DNA from: Carex sylvatica
Taxonomy: Eukaryota > Streptophyta > Magnoliopsida > Poales > Cyperaceae
Assembly (NCBI GenBank): GCA_964058845.1
Contig: CAXKVR010000031.1
Span: 586,001 to 650,000 of the forward strand
Length of the DNA: 64,000 nucleotides
Direction: 5' to 3'
The translations under genes and the position numbers were made by a program. The notes beneath the pieces were generated by a model. It had not been told where the DNA came from. It saw only the letters and a list, made by a program, of their open reading frames with translations, and did no database searches. Below, piece after piece: positions 47,809 to 57,491 of this stretch; position 1 is the stretch's first letter, and every line of letters begins with the position of its first letter.

Positions 47809-49051
47809 ACTTTTATTGGTATGTCAAAATATAAAAATATAAAATATGTGATTTATTATTATTTAATATCGTTGACTTAAGAAATTTTTCTTTTTTCAGG
47901 ATGCATTGAAACACTAGACAATGAAAAACATGCATGGAAGTTATATATTCTTCAATGTTTCTTGTAACTTATTTATTTTCATGTTATATGTAAATTTATT
48001 AGCTTATTTTTTAATTTTTTAATTTTTAATGTTACTATTTAGTATATACGTATCATCTGGTAAAATATAACACATACACATTCTGACTTTCATTTTAAAA
48101 AAAATATACATGTACACACAAAAATATAAACCACACATATAGGAGAAGAACACCATCTGGATCGGTTCCTACCTCCAGAACCGATCCAAATGGTGTTTTC
48201 CCTATATTTGTGTGTACAAATTGTGCATTAATAAATTACTTCTCAAAAATTTCAGAAAATTTTTTAAAAATAAATTGTTATAATGAGAAATGTTAAAGAA
48301 CATTACTCTCTAAAAATTATTTCTAAAAAAATATTTTTCTTCGTAAATTATCTAGTTAAATGTAAGCTACAAATATTTGTCACATCAAATAAGATTTCAA
48401 TTAAGAAGCATGAAATTTATTTAGTTTTGAAATTTTCAAACCACTAAAAATAATAAAATTATTTATCAGAATTTATGATTAAAATAATTTAGAAAAATAT
48501 AACACATACACATTCTGACTTTCATTTTTAAAAAAAGTATACATGTACACACAAAAATATAAACCACACATAGGAGAAGAACACCATCTGGATCGGTTCC
48601 TACATCCAGAACCGATCCAGATACCTATCTGGATCGATTCTGGAGGTAGGAACCGATCCAGATGGTGTTTTCCCTATATTTGTGTGTACAAATTGTGCAT
48701 TAATAAATTACTTCTCAAAAATTTCAGAATTTTTTTTTAAAATAAATTGTTATAATGAGAAATGTTAAAGAACATTACTCTCTAAAAATTATTTCTAAAA
48801 AAATGCTTTTCTTCGTAAATTATCTAGTTAAATGTAAGCTACAAATATTTGTCACATCAAATAAGATTTCAATTAAGAAGCATGAAATTTATTTAGTTTT
48901 GAAATTTTCAAACCACTAAAAATAATAATCAAATAAGTTTTAAAATGTAATTTATATATCAAAATATGATAACTTATTTTTAAAAAAAATATTTAAAAAA
49001 TCATTTATATATCAAAATATGATAACTTATACATATAATATCATAACATAT
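47809..49051. other. CACTA spacer between TNP2 and the second gene, with a 432-bp tandem duplication
   Basis: A block beginning AAATATAACACATACACATT is present at 48063-48455 and again at 48495-48928. The second copy carries two more GATCGG half-sites (48587-48665) than the first (48165-48200). A splice-acceptor-like TTTTTTCAG at 47900 may belong to a 3' UTR intron of TNP2. No coding signal. Confidence 0.8.
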
Positions 49052-49476
49052 GAGGTTGGCTACTATGCTTATATAAGCATATCCTCACATATGCTTATAA
49101 CTCATTTTTGTGTTTCCAATGTCCAAATGGTCGATCTGAACCGTTCATCTTGTTCTCCATATTAATATGTGCTTGGAGACCAAATTTTACATTTTTCTGA
49201 TTTTGTTTACTATTTATTAAGCCACTTTGAAAATTATTAATCCAACGGTGGCTGCTGATTTTACTGTTTTGTGCAGTCACCGTTGGATCAGCGATTTTCA
49301 AAGTGGCTTCATAAATAGTAAAAAAATTCAGAAAAATGTAAAATTTAGTCTCCAAACACATTTCAATATAGAGATCACATCTAACGGTTCAGATCGACCA
49401 TTTGGACATTGGAAACACAAAAATGAGTTATAAGCATATGTGGGGATATGCTTATATAAGCATAGTAGCCAACCTC
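49052..49476. mobile_element. GAGGTTGGCTAC MITE nested in the CACTA element, 10-bp target duplication
   Basis: A 425-bp element starting GAGGTTGGCTAC and ending GTAGCCAACCTC is flanked by a perfect CATAACATAT duplication (49042-49051 and 49477-49486). The duplication length fits a Mutator-type transposase and defines the ends for the other copies in the window. It lies in the spacer between the two CACTA genes. Confidence 0.96.
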
Positions 49477-49604
49477 CATAACATATACATTATTTATAAA
49501 TTATATAAGTTATTTGTAAATTATTTATAAAATTATTTTAAAAAATAACATTCTAAATATCTGATAACTTATACATATTTATTATCATATTTAAATTTAA
49601 TAGA

Positions 49605-50054
49605 GTATCAAGATCGGTTCAAACCTGAGAACCGATCCTGATGCCTATCTGGATCGGTTCTTTAGTAAGGAACCGATCCAGATAGGCATCAGGATCGGTT
49701 CTCATGTTTGAACCGATCTTGATACTTTTTTAATACTTTTTTAAATTTAAAAATAAAACGGTGCCTTTAATAGAGTATCATGATCGGTTCACACATGAGA
49801 ACCGATCCTGATTCCTATCTGGATCGGTTCGTTAGTAAAGAACCGATCCAGATAGGCATCAGGATCGGTTCTCAGGTTTGAACCGATCTTGATACTCTAT
49901 TAAAGGCACCGTTTTATTTTTAAATTTAAAAACGTATCAAGATCGGTTCAAACATGAGAACCGATCCTGATGCCTATCTGGATCGGTTCTTTAGTAAGGA
50001 ACCGATCCAGATAGGAATCAGGATCGGTTCTCATGTTTGAACCGATCTTGATAC
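49605..50054. promoter_or_regulatory. Three near-perfect GATCGG palindromes upstream of the Ulp1-type gene
   Basis: The palindromes are at 49605-49726, about 49738-49932 and 49934-50054. Each has the order ATCAAGATCGG, CCGATCCTGATG, ATCTGGATCGG and then the mirror image. They end about 30 bp before the leader of the downstream gene. Similar blocks at the element termini suggest that a protein binding the ends would also bind here. Confidence 0.85.
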
Positions 50055-50084
50055 TCTATTAGGGCGCCGGTTCACTTAGCCAAA

Positions 50085-51037
50085 ATTTGGAAAATTTTCA
50101 AAACCGTGGCCTCCCTTCCTCTTCTCCTCAAAACCGTGGCCTCTCCTCTCTTCCTCTTCTCCTCAAGCACTTAGCCAAAAATTTCACAAGTTTCAAAACC
50201 CTAGCTCCGTCGTGCGTCTCTCTTCCTCTCCTTCTCAAAACCCTAGTCCGTCGGCTAGTTCCACCCCGCCGTGCGTCTCTCTTCCACCCCACCGTCGGCT
50301 CCGCCTCCCTCTCCTTCTCAAACTCGGGTAAGTCCCCTCTCCCTCTCCCTTTAACAAAATCAATTTAGTAGGAATTGTTTAGAAATTTTGGAAAATTCGG
50401 ATTAGAAATTGTTGGAGATAGTCTATTATTTGTAATATATATGGTGCATGGTGCATGCCGTAATTATGAATTCTTTGGTTGTAGCAAATAAGTAGACTGA
50501 ATTGACAGAAATATGCACCTTCATATGATCATTCATATATAGTGAAATTTCTTAATGAGAATATATAGTAGCTTGGCGAGAATACGGCTTGTACCAGTGT
50601 TGAATGGAACCTAATTACTAATTAATTACAGTTTCTGGCTTGCTGCAAAAGGCTTACCAAATAGGTGAAAGCAATGTCTGTTGTTAAATACATCTAACAT
50701 GTATATTACTGAACCATTTATTTGTACTTAATTCACGCGCGAAATAATTAGAAGTGAACCAAATTGTATGATTCTCGTAAACTTAAGAAGCCTCAAATTG
50801 TATGATTTCTACAAGTAACCGATGCCCATCTTTCCTACATCTCATTATTCTCAGCTCCAATACCAAAGCATGGTAATAGAGAATAAGAAATTATGCTTTC
50901 TTGTACTTCAATAATTAAGCTTGTATTGATGTGTCTAATTGTATTGATGTGGTCATTACTATATATATATATATATATATATATTTCATAATAAATTATG
51001 AAGCAGTTAGTTATTCTCTTCTCAATTCTTGCTTCAG
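50085..51037 (+). promoter_or_regulatory. Leader exon and intron of the Ulp1-type gene
   Basis: Pyrimidine-rich, GC-richer sequence (50085-50327) with two AAAACCCTAG telo-box-like motifs (50195 and 50237) ends CTCGG|GTAAGT. The intron runs from 50328 to the acceptor GCTTCAG at 51037, two bases before the ATG at 51040. This looks like the leader of a housekeeping-type plant gene; the transcription start is not visible. Confidence 0.6.
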
Positions 51038-51039
51038 AT

Positions 51040-54000
51040 ATGGAAGGTGATGGTGACATAGTCTCAGCTAAGAAGAAAAGAAGAGGGCCTAACAAAATTA
51101 AGGAGAAGTTCAACGAGAAAGACAAACAGCTGGAACTTGATAAATTTTACAGGCCGGTTGTTACTCGAGATACGACGAGTTTTGCAACGGAATTTGGGAT
51201 ATTGGTAAGAAGGAATGTCTCTCTAAGGTTCCAACGATGGAAAGATGTTCCAGATGAGAAAAAGCAAAAAATATGGGAAATACTTAAGGTAAACAAATTT
51301 TGCTGCTAATTTCACAAGATTTCTTTTGATATTAACTAACTCTAAATTTTTTATTTCTATTTGTTTGTAAGGTGGACTGGGGCATAATCGACAACGAAGA
51401 GGTGCAGAAATATTATTATCAGAAAATGTCTACTTGTCACCGGAAGTGGCAAACCGAAATGACTAAAGTGTGGCGCAAGGGTGAGACGCCCGATTTTGGT
51501 AAGCTCCAGATTGAAGAACAAGACTGGGAAGAATTTTGCAAGTACCGAGAGACGGAGAAATTTGCTGTATGATAGTTACTATGAACCACCTACCTTATGT
51601 ATAATTAATTAAGAATTCAAATTTTTTTATAATTGAGACTAATTGTTTATTTGTTCAAATTGTAGGATTCCAGTAAGATTGGAACGGCGAATCAGGCCCA
51701 CAACGAGTATCCGCATTTCTTAGGATCCAGAGGTTATACCGGTGAGGGTTTTCAGAGTAGACTCAGAGATGCTATGCAGACGATTGCAAACGAGAAAGCT
51801 ATTAGTGATCCGTCTTCCCAAGGGTCAACTGGTACTGCATTGACACCAGAGGAGCTTATTGATTTGTCGGTTGAGCATAGGCACGTCACGTGGAAACTAG
51901 GAAGACAGAAGCTCTCAGAAGAGACCAATGAACGCTTTTATCCAGACATATACTTACCGGTTATCACCAGAATTGTGAGTATTTAGATATTGTCATTCAT
52001 TGAAACTTCAACTTTAATTTATTTTGTTATAACATTTATGTGGTCATTTCAGGAAGAACAAGAAGCGGCCTTTAAACAAGGCCAGTTGGCCGTCGTTCGA
52101 TACAATGATGTTCTGGGAAAATCTCTGCCAAATCGGGAACATCCCGGAAGGGTGAGAGCAGTGGGCGGTCTGCTTCCAATTACAACAGCATTCGGTAAGA
52201 GCTCGATAAGGAGGAAACACACTGTTACTTACTCGAGATTCGAAGAAGAATTTGATGCGAGAGTGGATCAAAGAGTGGAGGAGAGAGTAAGAGGAATGGA
52301 GCAGAGATTGCGGCAAGAAATGAAAGAAGAAATGAAAGAAGAAATGAAAGCTGAGCTTGCAATAATGCTTCGGCAGACCATGGGCCAACAAGAAAAGACG
52401 TATAGCCCAACAGTCGTTCAGAGCAGCTGTCAGTCAGTCAAACCATATGCAAATCTTTCCGAGCATACTGAGGTAATGCAAATTCAGATTTGAATCAGTA
52501 GGTCTATGCTTTAATTTCATACATATTTAGATTTTATTCGAGTAAATACATGTATTTGTACAGGAGGAAGAACTAAGGTGCAGACTCCAGGCGAATGTAG
52601 GTGGGAATACTCTTGTAGTGGCCGTAGGGACAATTCATGTTCCAGTTGTACAAGGTGGAACAATTCACGGTTTGCCTATGCCGCCCGACCATGCAAGAGT
52701 AACGGTGGATGCTATTCGTGATGCAGACTTCATAGAACTCCCCATACCTGTACCAAATGGCGAGCAGTTAACCCTTGCATCGGTCCTCGGCAGTTTCACT
52801 GCATGGCCGATGTCCATGATATTGACAGGTTCAGATGAGGTATATTATTATTAAGTTTTATGCCTTCTTAATTTGTATCTATATGATATAGTTATAGTTG
52901 ATTTTGTATTTTATTTCAATTTATTATGAAATTTTGCAGGAACCACGCAAAGAGGTGCAAGTTTCTGGAGATCGAAAAACAACGAGTCACAGCAAGGTGT
53001 TTGATCATATAAATTTTGAAAAGCTGGGACGAACATTCAACCAGCTGCGTGATCGATTTTCAGAGCTAGATGGCAGTCCATTCAAAATCGATCCGCCACT
53101 TGATCTTTTCTGTTCAGCAGAGTCCATATACGTTTATGCAGATGATTATGCGGCCTTGCTTACACCACGGGAGTGGCTCACTGGACCAGTCATTCAGATA
53201 TGGATGCTGTGAGTTTAATATTAGTAATAACTGCAGAATTCAGTACTTTTAATTCAAATTTCACAAACTTGAGAACACATGTATGCCTTCTTTTTTTTAG
53301 GTATTGGCACAAATTCATCAAGGAGGAATTTCCCGATGAGCAGATTGGTTTCATGGACCCCCAGCGAACAAATGCCACCATGCTGAATGATGACCGGGGA
53401 GGTGTTATTCAATACATGAGGAAAGCACTCCAAGAGAATCGGGACAAGAGATTGATCTTTATACCTTACCATCAGATGTTAGTGTTATATATATATTATA
53501 ATTTTATTATATTTCTTTCAATTCATATAAATTATAGAATATGACATGCTACAAACCTAATATGCAGAAATCATTGGATATTGACCGTGCTTATACCAAG
53601 AGATCGTTCCTTGTACGTGTACGATTCCGATAAGAAGAGCAAAAAAATGCTAATGATCACTGCTGCGGTCGAGGAGTAAGTAACTTTCTTAATTTTACGT
53701 TTGTTTAGAATTCTAATGATTTTATTATTATATTATCGTTTTAAATATCTCTCGTAAGTACTGATTGTTCAATTTGTTCATATTTCAACAGTGCCTTCAT
53801 CAGGGAAATGGGTACTTTAACGATTCATAACGATTGCAAGGTAATAGTTTCTATTGAGATATGATTATAAGGACCTAGATGCAAAAATTTGTGAATATCT
53901 AAATCATTGCTATATATGCTCATTAACTTACATTTTATTTTTTACAAACTTGTTATATAGTGCCCACAACAACCAGCCGGCTGGGAATGTGCATATTATG

Positions 54001-54272
54001 TCATGTTGCTCATGCAAGACATAATAAGCGAACAACTCGATTCTTTTCCGAACTTAAGGGTATATATGCATTTATATATTTTTCAAAAGTAATGATAAAT
54101 TCTTGCTTCAAATATAATAAAATACAAAATTAATTGTCCATGCTCTTCTAACTTTTTAAAAATGCAGGATATTCCCGCTAAACATAATGTACAACGCTTG
54201 GGAGATTTGCGGAAAATGTGGGTTAAAATTTTTTTAGATGAGATTAGGCCGAAAATAACTACAACATTGTAG
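51040..54272 (+). CDS. CACTA second gene: En/Spm-type N-terminal region with C-terminal Ulp1-like cysteine protease, 751 aa, 11 coding exons
   Basis: Coding exons with GT-AG borders: 51040-51288, 51372-51566, 51666-51974, 52053-52472, 52564-52839, 52940-53208, 53301-53477, 53568-53675, 53792-53840, 53961-54059, 54168-54272. They join without a stop. Residues about 10-150 resemble the plant Ptta/En/Spm transposase_24 type (RRNVSLRFQRWKDVPDE, W-x11-Y-x5 helices). Residues 315-370 form a charged coiled coil with EMKE repeats. The C-terminal part has a C48/Ulp1 arrangement: His634 (NHW), Asp651 (YVYDS), Gln688 and Cys694 (QPAGWECAYYV). The Gly that usually follows the Cys is Ala. Ulp1 enzymes cleave SUMO-type modifiers; the substrate here is unknown. 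It may fill the TnpA-like accessory role, since no other partner gene is seen. Confidence 0.85.
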
Positions 54273-54479
54273 GATGTGTGTAATTTTAATTTGCATTAAC
54301 ATGAATTTTTTGTAATAACTTAGGATGTGTATGATATTTAATTTAGGATGTGTATGTGATAGTTAATTTAGGATGTGTATGTGATAGTTAATTTAGGATG
54401 TGTGACATTTCGGATTTGTGATAATTTAGCAAGAATTTTTGCCAGCAAAATATGGACGCTGGTCATTTAATAAAACCAT

Positions 54480-55105
54480 TTTTTTTTTATTCAATTTAAC
54501 TATCTGGATCGGTTCCTAAGCTAAGAACCGATCCAGATAGTAAATAATCTAAATTTAAAAAATTAAAATATAATTAAAAATAAACCCTAAACCCTATTAG
54601 GATCGGTTCCTATAGAAACCGATCCAGATAATTGACTATCTGGATCGGTTCTATAATAGTGAACCGATCCAGATAGTATTTTCTGAATTTTTTTTAATTT
54701 TTAAATTCAGAAAATAACTATCTGGATCGGTTCACTATTAAGGAACCGATCCAGATAGTCAGTTATCTGGATCGGTTCTATAATAGTGAACCGATCCAGA
54801 TAGTATTTTCTGAATTTTTTTTAATTTTTAAATTCAGAAAATAACTATCTGGATCGGTTCACTATTAAGGAACCGATCCAGATAGTCAGTTATCTGGATC
54901 GGTTCTATAATAGTGAACCGATCCAGATAACTGACTATCTGGATCGGTTCCATTGAAGGAACCGATCCAGATAGGTGATTATCTGGATCGGTTAAATAAC
55001 CGATCCAGATTATTGTAGTATCTGTATCGCCTTCATCAGGATCGGGTGTATTCTGATACTAATATGCGTTTATAACCGATCCTGATTCGTTATTTTCCAC
55101 TAGTG
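54480..55105. repeat. Right subterminal GATCGG array and CACTA terminus
   Basis: About twenty exact GATCGG/CCGATC sites lie in alternating orientation, including a tandem duplication of a unit of about 130 bp (about 54660-54790 and 54790-54920). It ends TTTTCCACTAGTG at 55105. It is longer and more regular than the left array. Confidence 0.93.
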
Positions 55106-55108
55106 CTT

Positions 55109-55300
55109 GTACCAGTTTATAAATGTTTCTATATATATTTCTATGAAAATTGACTAATATTAAGCCATATATCATTGTGTCACATGTACTGTATATACAT
55201 GTACTTCCAGTTTTAAATATATCATTCCACATTAGTCAAGAAATAACGTCATCAGACCGGACGTTCACTAGATAGCTAATGGATTATTGGCAATGCATAA
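55109..55300 (-). other. Interior of the non-coding retrotransposon (right part)
   Basis: About 0.2 kb between the CACTA insertion and the primer binding site. No coding signal. Confidence 0.75.
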
Positions 55301-55317
55301 CCATGCTCTAATACTAA
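55301..55317 (-). other. Primer binding site of the minus-strand retrotransposon
   Basis: The minus strand reads TTAGTATTAGAGCATGG starting four bases after the 5' LTR. It resembles the tRNA-Met complement TGGTATCAGAGCCATGG with a few changes, which fits an old insertion. Confidence 0.75.
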
Positions 55318-55320
55318 CTT

Positions 55321-57115
55321 TGTCACACCCCAAATCCGGAGTGCGACAACTAGCTGCGGATATTTCTAATTCAGTACACACAATGCATGGATCTTTTTAT
55401 GCATTACCAATATATAACCCATTACATTTAACCCCAACCCAAATTGTTTAAAGGATGTATCTGACATTTGGTGGTGGAAGATGCTAGAGAAGTACTCTCT
55501 AACTCCAGTCATATATTACAATCCAAAATACCATATCTTTTGTTTAGCTCTGCTGTCAATTATAACCCATAAATGCATTTCTTCGTCTAACGAACCTGTA
55601 AAACCCACAAAGAGAGAGGGGGTGAGAAATAACAACGATATTTTTCAGTGCATAATTTAATTCGGGCTACTGGATTCGTAAGAATCTATATCTAGAATTA
55701 AATATCCACAATATGATATCAATATAAATTCTATAATAATGAATGCAATGCTAATTATTGACAGTCAAACGATAATCAATAGGAAATCAATAAAAAATCA
55801 AATAACCCTAATCAGAATATTTGAGTTCTAAATTTATTCAAATACTAGGTCAGGTAATACAAATAGATACTATCCTTCTTGCCTGTACAGATACCCACCA
55901 TCAACCCACATCCGCCTTTACACAAACCCGTATCTGTTGTGCTTGGATTATACTGTTCTAATCAGTCTGGTTTACAATAAGACACTTAAATTCAACAATT
56001 CAATTCAATGATACGTAATTCAATAATATAAACAATATTATTACCCCTCATAGGTAGTTACTAGCAATAGACATTTACCACAGTTCTATTATCCTTACAG
56101 TCACAATTTACAATATCCTCTACCCAACTAGTACTGTGTTCAGTTGAGGCCATTCACCATATTCGCATAAGAGCTCTGGATCAAAGTCTATTCATGACGT
56201 AGACTTTGCAGTAATAAGTAAATTCAATAAAATTCGGTAACTGTGGGATCACTCAGTTATTTAAAACAAGAAACAAACAATTGTTAAACCATACCAAAAT
56301 GATAAGTCATCAAATTTACCAGTAATTGATTAGTTTTCATTTGTATTGTGCTATGCATATGATGCAATCAATTAATTATTCAACATGCAAAACTAATAGC
56401 AATTTAATTCTTAGAAATGAATATCAGGACAAAGCCAGTGAATCTCTGCACCTGATAACGTTGGCAAGACGAGCAATCAGTCATCGCATATCAATTGTTC
56501 CGGGCAGTTCCATCAAATCTCAATCCATGGTATTTATGCCAACTCCTATATAAGCCACAAGTGACAAGAGATAAAATAGCACAGTGAGCAAGTAAGGTAC
56601 GTTCCAAATCAAAATATGCTCAGAAGAAGGAACCCTCGCAGGTTATCTTGTGAAGAGGAAACCAATTAAGGTTTTGTATGAGAGAGAGTTTAAGCCGATA
56701 AAAGACCAAGCAGCTCTTAAGCAGCTAGACTATGTGTGGCATGCTGCAACAAATTAAAGAGGCATTGTCACGTAAAGAGAGAAAGAAATAAAAGATGAAA
56801 CTAGCTAGGTATACTAACACCTGGGTCCCAACTGTTATAAGAAATCCATATATGAATATTTTATTTTAGTTTTAGTTTATCCATTTATTATTTGACATTT
56901 TAAGTTTACAATCTCATATTTCGGGATTTCCAAAGTATTTCAGAATTTATTTTTATTGTGCATATTTTGTAAATTCAACCAATCAAATAATTTTGACGTT
57001 TTGATCAATTAGTCCGACATTAAAAAAAATATAAAGTGTTACAAGTTTATGTTCAAATTTATAAATCAATAATTAAAATTTTCAGATATATATTTGTAAA
57101 TTTCATAATGTTACA
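55321..57115 (-). repeat. 5' LTR of the minus-strand retrotransposon (1,795 bp)
   Basis: It aligns with 37820-39631. On the minus strand it starts TGTAACATTATG and ends GGATTTGGGGTGTGACA, followed by the primer site. Short deletions and substitutions separate the two LTRs. Confidence 0.92.
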
Positions 57116-57120
57116 GTGAC

Positions 57121-57491
57121 AATCACAAGAAAATGTTGCTTTTATACATCTATATATTATGCCATGATTGCATGCATGAATTTTCTGTAGATTTGGAAAT
57201 CTTGTAGATTTTTTTATTAATAGAAATTATAAATAAATAATAAATAATATTCTTTATATAAAAAAATATTCGGACCAAATATTCTCCCATTAATATAAAT
57301 GTTTGAGTCTAACATTGCGGTTTCCAACAACAATTTTTTATATCTAAAGAATATGCACGCTTTCGTTTGAAAACTGGAGCACCAATACAAGCTAAAAATA
57401 TAGCACATACAACTATACAAGTAGTTACAATTCCAAAGTTTGAAGTTAAAGAATATGAATGTTTGTAAAAGGCAATTACTTTAGTCTTAGC
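57121..57491. other. Short AT-rich spacer, probably 3' flank of the TTL-like gene
   Basis: No gene is seen. On the minus strand this is downstream of the TTL-like gene and would include its 3' UTR and polyadenylation region. Confidence 0.5.

Larger units (their letters stand above)
42129..55105 (+). mobile_element. Complete CACTA (En/Spm) transposon, 12,977 bp, apparently intact
   Basis: It begins CACTAGTGGAAAAACAG and ends with the inverted form TTTTCCACTAGTG. A perfect 3-bp duplication CTT flanks it (42126-42128 and 55106-55108), the CACTA hallmark. It carries subterminal GATCGG palindrome arrays at both ends, an open TNP2 gene (44440-47808) and an open 11-coding-exon gene with a Ulp1-like protease domain (51040-54272), both on the plus strand. 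A small repeat-protein frame (42637-42882) and a nested MITE (49052-49476) lie between functional parts and do not break them. It is inserted in the interior of the retrotransposon, about 215 bp from its 5' LTR. Confidence 0.96.
37820..57115 (-). mobile_element. Non-coding LTR retrotransposon (minus strand) carrying a nested CACTA element
   Basis: Two LTRs of about 1.8 kb in the same orientation (37820-39631 and 55321-57115) bound one element. A 5-bp duplication GTGAC flanks it at 37815-37819 and 57116-57120. On the minus strand the order is 5' LTR (right), tRNA-Met-type primer site, interior, polypurine tract, 3' LTR (left). After removing the 13-kb CACTA insertion the interior is only about 2.7 kb and has no gag-pol, so this is a LARD/TRIM-like non-autonomous element. 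Its primer site and polypurine context resemble Ty3/gypsy elements. Confidence 0.93.

Noticed and set aside
42129..57115. Reading the two 1.8-kb repeats (37820 and 55321) as independent solo LTRs
   Set aside because: The primer site beside one, the polypurine tract beside the other and the shared GTGAC duplication on the outer sides show that they belong to one element.
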